From contig JAIXXP010000006.1 in the NCBI GenBank assembly GCA_027490665.1, positions 1 through 64,000 on the forward strand: DNA of 64,000 nt, read 5' to 3'. The notes under the pieces are model-generated. The model saw nothing but the letters and a program-made list of their open reading frames with translations. It was not told the origin of the DNA and searched no databases. This document shows, in pieces, positions 51,709-59,967 of the stretch (position 1 is the stretch's first letter; every line of letters starts with the position of its first letter). A program made the translations under genes and the position numbers. The stretch comes from Cryomorphaceae bacterium (lineage in GTDB: Bacteria > Bacteroidota > Bacteroidia > Flavobacteriales_D > Crocinitomicaceae).

Positions 51709-52188
51709 TTAAAGCGCAGCAATTAACTTCAGAAAATCCTGAAGACTTTCTTTGTGAAGTGGTAAAGCGCCTTTACAAATGAGGCCATAGACTTCCTCAG
51801 CTTTGTGTTCAGAACTTTTTTTAGATCCTTTTTTCAGGGTGAGGTCTGACCAGGATGTTTGAAGGAAGGCCAAGAAATTGTCGGAGTTAACTTCCGATAA
51901 AGAAATGTTCGAAGGAATTTGAAAATGATAGAAATTCCAGATGTCTTTTTGAAAATCAAAAACAGTGATGAAATCTATGCCGATGTGCAGCAATCCCGGA
52001 AGTTTTGTGTACACTTTTTCAAGAACAATATTGGAAAATAAGTCAATAAATTCTTGCGCTTTAGAAGGGTTATTGGCTGCTAGTTGACGCCATTCGTCAT
52101 CGTAAATTGCATTGATCACAAGGAAATGCTTGAACTCCGTTTCGAGTTCAGAGAGCTCATTAGGGGTTAAGGCACGAAATTTTAACAT
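51709..52188 (-). CDS. DUF6495-like protein
   Basis: 159 residues, no signal peptide. The MLKFRALTPNELSELETEFKHFLVIN opening and the later LKKGSKKSSEHKAEEVYGLI stretch match a small Bacteroidota family (DUF6495 as I recall it) of unknown function that is often found beside gldH. Its ATG overlaps the gldH stop by one base, so they form an operon with ricT upstream. A gliding or type IX secretion role is not established. Confidence 0.7.
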   Translation of the reverse strand: MLKFRALTPNELSELETEFKHFLVINAIYDDEWRQLAANNPSKAQEFIDLFSNIVLEKVYTKLPGLLHIGIDFITVFDFQKDIWNFYHFQIPSNISLSEVNSDNFLAFLQTSWSDLTLKKGSKKSSEHKAEEVYGLICKGALPLHKESLQDFLKLIAAL

Positions 52189-52655
52189 TATTCTGCTTCG
52201 CTTGGTTGAACCTCTAAACTGATGTCCAATACTTCTGTCACGCGCTTTTCGGTGATGGCTTGTTCGAGTTCAAATTTGTATTTCCCCTTGAAAGGAACTT
52301 TGCGGCGCTTGAAAATAAGCTGGTGTTCGACAATTGTCCCGGATTTGTTGCCAATCCAGTTGCCATTAGGGTCGGCCATTTTGATTTCATAGGGCTCTCT
52401 TACGCTTTTGCCAAAAGGAGGTGTGGTGCGCAAGAAAATCCAGAGGTTGTTGTAGGCGTAATCGGTGGTGCTGCGCAAAGTAAAAATGAAATCGTAGAGC
52501 TGGGTGGTGTCTTGGATGTCTACCTCAAATTTTGGCTTCACGTTTTGCGCCCACTGCTCGTCTTTGAAGCGATAAGCTTTGGTGTAGATTGCTTCTTTGG
52601 TACAACTAGCAAGCACAAGTGCTAAGAGCGCAAATAGACTAATTAGCTTTTTCAT
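52188..52655 (-). CDS. gldH: Gliding motility lipoprotein GldH
   Basis: 155 residues from the ATG at 52653-52655; the frame continues upstream into ricT but the lipobox signal (MKKLISLFALLALVLASC, Cys 18) fixes the start. Motifs YDFIFTLRSTTDYAYNNLWIFL and KGKYKFELEQAI are those of GldH, needed for gliding and for stable type IX secretion in Flavobacterium johnsoniae. The gene overlaps the end of ricT and touches the DUF6495 gene. Presence of GldH does not by itself prove gliding, as many non-gliding relatives keep it. Confidence 0.9.
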   Translation of the reverse strand: MKKLISLFALLALVLASCTKEAIYTKAYRFKDEQWAQNVKPKFEVDIQDTTQLYDFIFTLRSTTDYAYNNLWIFLRTTPPFGKSVREPYEIKMADPNGNWIGNKSGTIVEHQLIFKRRKVPFKGKYKFELEQAITEKRVTEVLDISLEVQPSEAE

Positions 52656-53814
52656 TTTTTGGCCCTCCGGGGTTCGGTTTGCGTGGTTTGCGATTGGGTC
52701 TTCTTTTCTTGTTATTGTTGTTGCTGAAAGATTTTTCAAAGCGCGTGAGGCTGTCCTGACCCACCACGTTTTGATAACCGATTTCTTCTACCTTTTCTTT
52801 GACTTGAGCGAAGTCTGCGAGGTCTTTGGGTTTGACACCGTCTTTGTTGAGTTTTTTGATTTCGGCAACGCGCTCAGGGGTGAGTGCAACCATACCATTT
52901 TCGCCTTTGTAGGCGTACCAAATGATGCGCTTAAATACATCGGTTTTCATGTGAATGGCATCGCCTTTTTCGGTCTGAAGTTTGCCGTCTGCTTTAGGCA
53001 TAGATTTGATGGCGTCGAGGTACATATCGAGCTCATAGTTGAGGCAACATTTGAGCTTGCCGCATTGGCCAGCCAATTTTTGAGGATTCAATGAAAGTTG
53101 TTGGTAACGGGCAGCTGAAGTAGAGACAGATCTGAAGTCGGTGAGCCAAGTACTGCAACAAAGTTCGCGACCGCATGAGCCAATACCTCCAAGACGCGCT
53201 GCTTCTTGACGTGAGCCAATTTGACGCATTTCAACACGAACCTTGAAGCGATCGGCCATGTCTTTGATGAGTTGGCGAAAATCGATACGACCTTCTGCGG
53301 TGTAGTAAAAAGTAGCTTTGCTGAGGTCTGCTTGGTATTCGACATCGGAAATTTTCATGTCGAGGCGCAAGTTTTGGGCAAAAGTGCGCGATTGTGTGAG
53401 GAGTTCCCGCTCCAAACCGCGTCCTTTGATCCACTTGTCGATTTCTTCTTGTGTAGCAATATGCAAGATTTTTTTGCATTCCATTGCTTTGAGGTTGGGT
53501 GCTTTTTTCTTGACTTGAATACGTGCGAGTTCGCCGAGGGCAGATACCACACCGATGTCCCAGCCTGGGCTGGTGTCAACGGCAATGACATCGCCTGTTT
53601 GTAAAGAGATCTGGTCTGCATTGCGATAAAATGCTTTGCGGGCATTTTTAAAACGGACTTCTACAAGATCAAAAGTGCTTTGGCCTTCTGGTAAGCTGAT
53701 GTTGGCAAGCCAATCAAAAACTTCAAGTTTATTGCATCCGCCACTGCTGCATGTGCCGTTGTTTTTACAACCTTTTGGTGTTCCTCCACCGCTACTACAT
53801 GACGCACAACCCAT
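52639..53814 (-). CDS. ricT: PSP1-domain protein RicT
   Basis: 391 residues. The PSP1 domain (about 30-270) carries SCGRELCCSTWL and GKLKCCLNYELDMY, the Cys motifs of RicT/YaaT, and is followed by a Lys-rich tail (NNNNKKRRPNRKPRKPN). RicT joins RicA and RicF in Bacillus in an iron-sulfur complex that affects RNA processing. Here a Cys-rich N-terminus (MGCASCSSGGG, GCKNNGTCSSGGC) adds six cysteines in the first 28 residues. It is downstream of holB by 44 bases and overlaps gldH. Confidence 0.9.
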   Translation of the reverse strand: MGCASCSSGGGTPKGCKNNGTCSSGGCNKLEVFDWLANISLPEGQSTFDLVEVRFKNARKAFYRNADQISLQTGDVIAVDTSPGWDIGVVSALGELARIQVKKKAPNLKAMECKKILHIATQEEIDKWIKGRGLERELLTQSRTFAQNLRLDMKISDVEYQADLSKATFYYTAEGRIDFRQLIKDMADRFKVRVEMRQIGSRQEAARLGGIGSCGRELCCSTWLTDFRSVSTSAARYQQLSLNPQKLAGQCGKLKCCLNYELDMYLDAIKSMPKADGKLQTEKGDAIHMKTDVFKRIIWYAYKGENGMVALTPERVAEIKKLNKDGVKPKDLADFAQVKEKVEEIGYQNVVGQDSLTRFEKSFSNNNNKKRRPNRKPRKPNPGGPKNEKAN

Positions 53815-53858
53815 TTGATTTTTTTTGTGGTAAAGTTAATAAATAAAGTTAGTCAAAG

Positions 53859-54977
53859 CTAAGCCTGATGGATGTAGCGCATTGTTTGGAAACAAAGTTG
53901 AGTAAATAGGATGCGTGCGTTGGCATTGCGGTCAATTTGGTAATAGGTAGCATCTAGCGTGGTCATAAACTCACGTATGTTGTTGCCTGATATGAATGGC
54001 GCAAATTTTTCTAAAAACGCAGCTTCCTCTGAAGAAACCTTAGTGAGGGTGTCGCCCATGTAGTTGGTCAGGATACTCTGGCGCAACATGTGAAGACTGT
54101 ATTGGATGAAGAGTTTTTGTCTTTCCTTGCCAATTGTAGCGAGTTCATCGGCCCAGTCCATCATGGCGAGCACTTCTTTTTTGTAGCAAACCCGCATGAG
54201 TTGGATAAATTGATTGCGCTGCTGGTCTTGGTCATCGGAGGTTTCGAGGTAGGCAAGAGCAACTAAAAACGATCCATCGGCAAACGCCGATACGGCATCG
54301 GCATTGGTGCGGGTTTGATTTTTGGTTTGTTGTAAATATGTACTGAGGTCTTCGGAACTTATTTTAGGAACGCGGATGAGTTGAGTTCTAGACTGAATGG
54401 TGATCATGAGCTTGCTGGCGTCTTCACTGACCAACAAAAATAGTGTTTGCGCTGGGGGCTCTTCTAGAATTTTGAGCAGTTTGTTGGCGCAATCGGCGTT
54501 CATTTCTTCGGGTTGCCAGATGACCATGACTTTGTAGCCTCCTTCGTATCCTTTGAAGTTGAGTTTGCGAATGATTTCTTTACTTTCTTCTGTTCCGATG
54601 ATGGGTTTGCGCAATTTGTTGTCGATGCGCTCGGTCCAATGAAATAAATCGAAGTAAGGATTTTGCTGAAGTTGTGCGCGCCAGTCGGCTAAAAAGAGAT
54701 CGGAAGTTTTGCCAATGCTTTGCACCACTGGATACACAAAATGGAGGTCGGGGTGCTGGAGCTGCTGCACTTTCTGACAAGACGCACATTGGCCGCAGCT
54801 ATCGCTGGCTTGGCGATTTGTACAAAACAAATACTGACTAAATGCCAAAGCGAGTGGAAGCCCTCCATGGCCTGCAGGGCCTTGTAGCAACTGGGCATGT
54901 GCAATTTTGCCCGCTTCGATTTCTCGAATGAGCTCTTGTTTGAGGGTTGTTTGTCCTATGATTTGCTGAAATTGCAC
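53859..54977 (-). CDS. holB: DNA polymerase III delta' subunit-like protein
   Basis: 372 residues from a GTG at 54975-54977 (MQFQQIIGQTTLKQEL). A TTG start two codons earlier is unlikely because a perfect -7 box (54981-54988) covers it. The AAA-type clamp-loader fold shows a weak P-loop region (LLQGPAGHGGLPLALA, not a full Walker A, as usual for delta'), a four-Cys zinc site (CTNRQASDSCGQCASC) and the FKGYEGGYKVMVIWQPEEMN sequence before the SRC-like region (IQSRTQLIRVP). It loads the sliding clamp. It lies 26 bases after rsmI. Confidence 0.9.
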   Translation of the reverse strand: MQFQQIIGQTTLKQELIREIEAGKIAHAQLLQGPAGHGGLPLALAFSQYLFCTNRQASDSCGQCASCQKVQQLQHPDLHFVYPVVQSIGKTSDLFLADWRAQLQQNPYFDLFHWTERIDNKLRKPIIGTEESKEIIRKLNFKGYEGGYKVMVIWQPEEMNADCANKLLKILEEPPAQTLFLLVSEDASKLMITIQSRTQLIRVPKISSEDLSTYLQQTKNQTRTNADAVSAFADGSFLVALAYLETSDDQDQQRNQFIQLMRVCYKKEVLAMMDWADELATIGKERQKLFIQYSLHMLRQSILTNYMGDTLTKVSSEEAAFLEKFAPFISGNNIREFMTTLDATYYQIDRNANARILFTQLCFQTMRYIHQA

Positions 54978-54980
54978 CCT

Positions 54981-54988
54981 CAAAAATA
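54981..54988 (-). promoter_or_regulatory. TAnnTTTG -7 box abutting holB
   Basis: TATTTTTG on the minus strand, full consensus, three bases before the GTG at 54977; this picks the GTG over the upstream TTG and predicts a leaderless message. Confidence 0.5.
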
Positions 54989-55003
54989 GCGAAAATGCCG
55001 CAA

Positions 55004-55678
55004 TTATTCGGTGTTTCCTTTCAAGAGCAAGACGATTTCTCCTTTGGCTTCGTGCGTTGCAAAATAGGTTTGGAGTTCGGCTAATGTGCCTCGGTGGTAG
55101 GTCTCAAATTTCTTGCTGATTTCCCTGACCACACATGCTTCTCTTTGAGGATCAAGCCACTCGCACATTTGGCCAAGTGTTTTGGCAATGCGGTGCGGCG
55201 ACTCATACAAAACAACCGTGCGGTTTTCGAGTGCCAATGCTTGAATGCGTGTTTGGCGTCCTTTTTTATGGGGCAAGAATCCTTCGAAAACAAATTTATC
55301 ACAAGGAAAGCCAGATGCGACTAAGGCTGGAACAAAAGCAGTTGGGCCGGGCAAGCATTCGACTTCAATACCTGCCTGAACACAAGCTCGAACCAATAAA
55401 AACCCTGGGTCTGAAATGCCGGGAGTACCCGCATCAGAAACCAGTACACAAAATTCGTGTTGTTGGATGAGCTCAATGGTTTTGTCTAGGAAGCGGTGTT
55501 CGTTGTGGGCATGGAAAGCCAAAACTTTTTTCTTGATTTCAAAATGATTCAAGAGTTTATTGGTGACACGTGTGTCTTCGGCAAAAATGAGGGGTGTTTC
55601 TTGTAATATACGCAACGAACGAAGCGTGATGTCTTCGAGGTTGCCAATGGGGGTAGGAACGAGGATCAGTCTAGGCAT
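55004..55678 (-). CDS. rsmI: 16S rRNA (cytidine(1402)-2'-O)-methyltransferase
   Basis: 224 residues of the tetrapyrrole methylase fold. LVPTPIGNLEDITLRS, FAEDTRVTNKLLNHF and VSDAGTPGISDPGFLLV are the RsmI signature, and ALVASGFPCDKFVFEGFLPHK follows. It adds the 2'-O-methyl group at C1402 of 16S rRNA. The start lies three bases after the radA stop, so it is co-transcribed with radA. Confidence 0.95.
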   Translation of the reverse strand: MPRLILVPTPIGNLEDITLRSLRILQETPLIFAEDTRVTNKLLNHFEIKKKVLAFHAHNEHRFLDKTIELIQQHEFCVLVSDAGTPGISDPGFLLVRACVQAGIEVECLPGPTAFVPALVASGFPCDKFVFEGFLPHKKGRQTRIQALALENRTVVLYESPHRIAKTLGQMCEWLDPQREACVVREISKKFETYHRGTLAELQTYFATHEAKGEIVLLLKGNTE

Positions 55679-55681
55679 GGC

Positions 55682-57040
55682 TTAAGCAAATACCGCTCGC
55701 ACCACTTCTTCGATTTTGGTGCAAGGGATGATTTCAATTTGGTGTTTGTGACCTTTGATTCCTTTGGAATACTTGGACACGATGATTTTTTTGTAGCCGA
55801 GTTTTTCGAGTTCGCCAAGGCGCTGTTCGAGCCTGTTAACAGGTCGGAGCTCTCCGCTAAGGCCAATTTCGGCCGCAAAAGAAATGGTTTTGTCAATGGC
55901 GAGGTCGGCATTGGAAGATAAAATTGCCATGGCCACAGCGAGGTCGATGGCGGGGTCGTCTACTTTGATGCCACCGGCAATATTTAAAAAGACATCTTTA
56001 GCCGCCAAACGGAAGCCGCAGCGTTTTTCAAGAACCGCGAGCAGCATGTTGAGGCGCTTGACATCAAAACCTGTCGAGGACCGTTGGGGGGTTCCGTAGG
56101 CGGCAGAGGAAACGAGCGCTTGTACTTCAATGAGCAGCGGACGAATGCCATCTACCATTGAAGCAACAGCAACGCCGCTTAGGGCTTCAGAGCCAATGGA
56201 AACCAAAACTTCGGAAGGATTGGCTACAGGTAACAAACCATTGCCTTGCATGCTGTAAATACCGAGCTCATTGGTTGAGCCAAAACGATTTTTGATACTG
56301 CGCAATAAGCGATAAATATGGTGACGGTCGCCTTCGAATTGCAAGACGGAGTCTACCATGTGTTCTAAAACTTTTGGCCCAGCAATAGTACCGTCTTTGG
56401 TGATGTGCCCAATCAAAAATATGGGAATGTCGGTTTGTTTGGCAAAGCGCAGCAAGTTTGCGGTGCACTCGCGTACCTGAACCACCGAACCTGGCGAGCT
56501 TTCTACACTGTCTGTGTAGAGGGTCTGGATAGAATCTATGATGAGTAACTGTGGTTGAATGGCCTCGGCTTGTACCAAAACTTGTTGAAGATTGGTTTCG
56601 GTGAGTAAATAACAATTGGGGTTGTCTAAGCCTAGGCGTTCGGCGCGCATGCGAATTTGTTGTTCGCTTTCTTCGCCGGAAACATAAAGTACTTTGAGTT
56701 GCTCTTTAATGGCGAGTTGGAGCAGAAGGGTTGATTTACCAATGCCGGGGTCGCCCCCGAGTAGGTTGATAGACCCTGGTACGATTCCGCCACCAAGCAC
56801 TCTGTTTAGCTCGAAATCTTTGAGTGCAATGCGGCTTTCTTCGCTCTTTTGCACTTCTTGAATGAGCACCGCTTGTTGTGCTTTGGATGACTTCGAAAAG
56901 CTCACCACGTGTTTGGGTGTTTTTTCGGTGCGCTCTTCTACAAAGGTATTCCACTCTTTGCAACTGGGGCATTTCCCGAGCCATTGGGCCGCTTCATGAC
57001 CGCAATTTTGACAAAAAAAGGCTGATTTTGCTTTTGACAT
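55682..57040 (-). CDS. radA: DNA repair protein RadA
   Basis: 452 residues from the ATG at 57038-57040; the TTG-type upstream extension is disfavoured. The four-Cys zinc finger (CQNCGHEAAQWLGKCPSC), Walker A GGDPGIGKSTLLLQ (about residue 90), the KNRFGSTNELGIYSM motif and a C-terminal Lon-protease-like domain (about 290-450) are those of RadA/Sms, a branch-migration helicase in recombinational repair. A -7 box (57059-57066) is 18 bases upstream. rsmI follows directly. Confidence 0.97.
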   Translation of the reverse strand: MSKAKSAFFCQNCGHEAAQWLGKCPSCKEWNTFVEERTEKTPKHVVSFSKSSKAQQAVLIQEVQKSEESRIALKDFELNRVLGGGIVPGSINLLGGDPGIGKSTLLLQLAIKEQLKVLYVSGEESEQQIRMRAERLGLDNPNCYLLTETNLQQVLVQAEAIQPQLLIIDSIQTLYTDSVESSPGSVVQVRECTANLLRFAKQTDIPIFLIGHITKDGTIAGPKVLEHMVDSVLQFEGDRHHIYRLLRSIKNRFGSTNELGIYSMQGNGLLPVANPSEVLVSIGSEALSGVAVASMVDGIRPLLIEVQALVSSAAYGTPQRSSTGFDVKRLNMLLAVLEKRCGFRLAAKDVFLNIAGGIKVDDPAIDLAVAMAILSSNADLAIDKTISFAAEIGLSGELRPVNRLEQRLGELEKLGYKKIIVSKYSKGIKGHKHQIEIIPCTKIEEVVRAVFA

Positions 57041-57058
57041 GGAATCTTTTCGTTTGAA

Positions 57059-57066
57059 CAAAGGTA
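57059..57066 (-). promoter_or_regulatory. TAnnTTTG -7 box for radA
   Basis: TACCTTTG on the minus strand, full consensus, 18 bases before the ATG. Confidence 0.45.
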
Positions 57067-57160
57067 TTTAAAAAAGCTTGTCGGCTGCTGGCATTTAAGG
57101 ACTTAATCCGTAACATTACGGAAAAGAAAATAATTTTTTTAAAGATTTTTTAATCTGTTG

Positions 57161-57190
57161 TTTGCCACAATATCAAAAAATATAATTTTG
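57161..57190 (+). promoter_or_regulatory. Bacteroidota-type promoter (-33 TTTG, -7 TAATTTTG) for the acidic-tail gene
   Basis: TTTG at 57161-57164 and TAATTTTG at 57183-57190 are 18 bases apart, close to the consensus spacing, inside a 152-base AT-rich spacer. It is the most complete promoter in the window; the ATG follows 23 bases later. Confidence 0.7.
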
Positions 57191-57213
57191 CCGTGTAAAT
57201 AGTTGTCAATCCT

Positions 57214-57558
57214 ATGTCAAAAAGAAGAGCGATCATCAGTTACGACAAGCTGACCATTGAGCAGAAAAAACAAATTCTCCGAGATTTCCCGGACGGATAC
57301 ATCAATCACTTAACTTCCATCAAAACGCCAACTGGAGAGGTGCTAGATGCCCTTGTTTGGGAGACGGACGAAGTCATTTATTTGGTGAAAATTAATAAAG
57401 TAAAGCCCAAAGCCAAGGCTGTAGTTGAAGACGACGACTTCGACGACGACTTCGATAAACCAGACGACATCAAGGACGACGACCTCAATGATGATGAAGA
57501 TGAGGACGACTCCGACGATTTTGACGACGACGAACCTTCCGACGACGACGAAGATTAA
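57214..57558 (+). CDS. Small protein with an Asp-rich tail
   Basis: 114 residues. Residues 1-65 (KRRAIISYDKLTIEQKKQILRDFPDGYI) form a compact basic-to-neutral domain, and residues about 70-114 are almost pure Asp, Glu and Asp-rich repeats (DDDFDDDFDKPDD, DEDEDDSDDFDDDE), encoded by GAC/GAT repeats. The N-terminal part resembles small Bacteroidota proteins of unknown function. The acidic tail might bind basic proteins or cations. It has a good promoter and is followed 34 bases later by deoC. Confidence 0.75.
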   Translation: MSKRRAIISYDKLTIEQKKQILRDFPDGYINHLTSIKTPTGEVLDALVWETDEVIYLVKINKVKPKAKAVVEDDDFDDDFDKPDDIKDDDLNDDEDEDDSDDFDDDEPSDDDED

Positions 57559-57580
57559 AACCTACGTACCCAAGTTTTTT

Positions 57581-57588
57581 TAACTTTG
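57581..57588 (+). promoter_or_regulatory. TAnnTTTG -7 box abutting deoC
   Basis: TAACTTTG, full consensus, four bases before the deoC ATG at 57593. It also forms the right arm of an imperfect hairpin (57570-57590, CCCAAGTT / AACTTTGGG) behind the acidic-tail gene. Confidence 0.5.
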
Positions 57589-57592
57589 GGTC

Positions 57593-58516
57593 ATGCTTGG
57601 AAACCTTTCAACACCTGAATTATCCGCCTTACTCGCACTTTCGCCTTCAATTGATCAAATTGGAACCCTAGAGCGTATTGCACGCATTCAAGCGCGTAGC
57701 ATTAAAGGTGCAGCCAAAATACAAGGTTTGCGCATGGCGCTTTCCATGATTGACCTCACCACATTAGAAGGTAAGGACACCCCCGCTAAAGTTCGACAGC
57801 TTTGCTTCAAAGCCCAACATTTACATGATCAAGCACCAGATTTACCAACAGTTGCTGCGGTTTGTGTGTATCCAACTATGGTCGGAGTGGCTAAAAAAGC
57901 GCTCGGCGCGTCAGGTATTAAAGTAGCGAGTGTTTCAACTGCTTTTCCATCAGGGCAGGCGCCTTTTGAGGTAAAGAAACTTGATACACTTTATGCCTTA
58001 GACCACGGTGCCGACGAAATCGATATGGTCATCTCGCGCGGCCGCTTCTTAGCCGGCGATTACCAATTCGTCTACGACGAAATTGCAGCCATTAAAGCCC
58101 TTTGTGGTGCGGCCCGCCTCAAAGTAATTTTTGAAACAGGTGAGCTCGATTCCTTGGATCAAGTCCGCAGGATTTCCGATTTAGCAATTGCTGCTGGAGC
58201 CGATTTCATCAAAACTTCAACGGGCAAAATTCAGCCTGCCGCTACTTTTCCTGTTGTGCACACCATGCTCAGCGCCATAAAAGACCATTTCGACAAAACA
58301 GGTCAAATGATTGGCATGAAGCCAGCTGGTGGCATTTCGTCCTCCAAACTTGCACTGCAACATTTATTGATGGTCAACGAAGTGTTGGGCGAGGCCTGGC
58401 TGACCAACGAATGGTACCGTTTTGGCGCCAGTAGCTTGGCCAACGACCTTCTGATGCAATATCAAAAACAGCTGACTGGCAAATACCAATCGGCAGCCTA
58501 CTTTTCAATCGACTAA
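57593..58516 (+). CDS. deoC: Deoxyribose-phosphate aldolase
   Basis: 307 residues, somewhat longer than the short (about 220-aa) DeoC. The class I aldolase pattern is clear: ALDHGADEIDMVISRG (with the catalytic Asp) and the Schiff-base Lys in GADFIKTSTGK (about residue 206). It splits deoxyribose-5-phosphate into glyceraldehyde-3-phosphate and acetaldehyde. The next two genes encode aldehyde dehydrogenase-like proteins and follow within two bases, so acetaldehyde is the probable substrate of the first. Confidence 0.94.
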   Translation: MLGNLSTPELSALLALSPSIDQIGTLERIARIQARSIKGAAKIQGLRMALSMIDLTTLEGKDTPAKVRQLCFKAQHLHDQAPDLPTVAAVCVYPTMVGVAKKALGASGIKVASVSTAFPSGQAPFEVKKLDTLYALDHGADEIDMVISRGRFLAGDYQFVYDEIAAIKALCGAARLKVIFETGELDSLDQVRRISDLAIAAGADFIKTSTGKIQPAATFPVVHTMLSAIKDHFDKTGQMIGMKPAGGISSSKLALQHLLMVNEVLGEAWLTNEWYRFGASSLANDLLMQYQKQLTGKYQSAAYFSID

Positions 58517-58518
58517 TC

Positions 58519-59967
58519 ATGAGCAACTCAACTTGGAACCTCGAACCTTCATTGGAGTCTGTCGCACAGGTTCAAATCAAGCCGCAATACGAACTTTTTA
58601 TTGATGGTAAATGGCAAGCGCCATTGTCTGCAACCTATTTTGCAACGGTCAATCCTGCCGATGAAAAACAGCTCTCCCAAATTGCTCAGGCCAATGCTGC
58701 CGACGTAGATTTAGCTGTAAAAGCGGCCCGCGCGGCCCATGCAAACGTTTGGTCTCAACTGAGTGGGGCTGAACGCGGTAAATATTTGTTTCGCATTGCG
58801 CGGCTCATGCAAGAAAAAGCAAGAGAACTCGCTGTTTTAGAAACCTTAGACGGCGGCAAACCTATTCGCGAGTCAAGAGATATCGACATACCTTTGGCAT
58901 GCAATCACTTCTTCTACTACGCAGGTTGGGCCGACAAATTACAAGAAGCTTTTCCTGGTCAGCAAATGGAGGCATTGGGTGTTGCGGGCCAAATTACACC
59001 ATGGAATTTCCCATTGCTCATGCTCGCTTGGAAAATTGCACCCGCTTTGGCATGCGGCAATACCGTTGTACTCAAGCCTGCCGAAACCACCTCGCTCACT
59101 GCACTCAAATTCGCAGAAATTTGTCAAGAAGCGGGGCTTCCTGCTGGGGTGGTCAATATCGTTACAGGTTTTGGCGATACCGGCGCGGCACTGGTGGCGC
59201 ATCCGAATGTGGATAAAATTGCTTTTACGGGCAGTACGGCTGTTGGAAAGCAAATCCAAAAAGCGTGTATCGGTACCCCTAAAAAAGTCACACTCGAACT
59301 TGGCGGTAAGTCGGCAAATATCATCCTTGAAGATGCACCAATTGACCAAGCAGTGGAGGGCATCATCAATTCTATCTTCTTTAACCAAGGCCATGTATGT
59401 TGTGCTGGTTCAAGACTATTTGTTCAAGAATCTATTGCCGAACAAGTGCTCGCCAAGTTGAAATTTCGTTTACAAAGCATTTATGTGGGCAATCCGCTCG
59501 ACAAAAACACCGACATCGGCGCTATCAACTCCAAAAAGCAACTCGAAACCATCGAAAAATACCTTGCCATCGGTTTGGCTGAAGGCGCAGAAATGTATCA
59601 GCCAGAATGCACGCTTCCTAGCCAAGGGTTCTATTGCAAACCAACACTTTTCACTGACGTTGCGCAAAGTGCGCGCATTGCCCAAGAAGAGATCTTTGGC
59701 CCAGTGCTTACCATTCAAACATTCCGCACTATGGAAGAGGTGGTTCAAAAAGCTAATAACTCGCCCTATGGCCTTGCGGCAGGTGTCTGGACGGCCAACG
59801 GTGCGCGTATTTTTGGCCTCAGTAACCAATTGCAAGCAGGTGTGGTTTGGGCCAATACCTACAACAAATTCGATCCCACATCGCCTTTTGGTGGCTACAA
59901 AGAAAGCGGTTTTGGCCGCGAGGGTGGACGCCATGGCCTCAGTGCCTACCTCAAATTCTCAAACTAA
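58519..59967 (+). CDS. Aldehyde dehydrogenase (catalytic)
   Basis: 482 residues. The NAD-binding and catalytic motifs are complete: NPADEKQL opening, [29 protein letters not shown], the general base Glu in LELGGKSAN and the nucleophile Cys in [12 protein letters not shown] (about residue 294). The C-terminal [16 protein letters not shown] is usual. It oxidises an aldehyde to an acid with NAD(P), likely acetaldehyde made by DeoC. Its last base is also the first base of the next gene (TAATG). Confidence 0.93.
   Translation: MSNSTWNLEPSLESVAQVQIKPQYELFIDGKWQAPLSATYFATVNPADEKQLSQIAQANAADVDLAVKAARAAHANVWSQLSGAERGKYLFRIARLMQEKARELAVLETLDGGKPIRESRDIDIPLACNHFFYYAGWADKLQEAFPGQQMEALGVAGQITPWNFPLLMLAWKIAPALACGNTVVLKPAETTSLTALKFAEICQEAGLPAGVVNIVTGFGDTGAALVAHPNVDKIAFTGSTAVGKQIQKACIGTPKKVTLELGGKSANIILEDAPIDQAVEGIINSIFFNQGHVCCAGSRLFVQESIAEQVLAKLKFRLQSIYVGNPLDKNTDIGAINSKKQLETIEKYLAIGLAEGAEMYQPECTLPSQGFYCKPTLFTDVAQSARIAQEEIFGPVLTIQTFRTMEEVVQKANNSPYGLAAGVWTANGARIFGLSNQLQAGVVWANTYNKFDPTSPFGGYKESGFGREGGRHGLSAYLKFSN

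Noticed and set aside
53221-53604. Long open frame on the plus strand opposite ricT (and similar ones opposite gcvP, the ALDH and other genes)
   Set aside because: No signal, motif or start context; they are shadows of well-identified genes on the other strand.
57420-57560. Trinucleotide GAC/GAT repeats as a microsatellite element
   Set aside because: They encode the continuous acidic tail of the 57214 gene in frame and vary in third positions, so they are coding and not an independent repeat.
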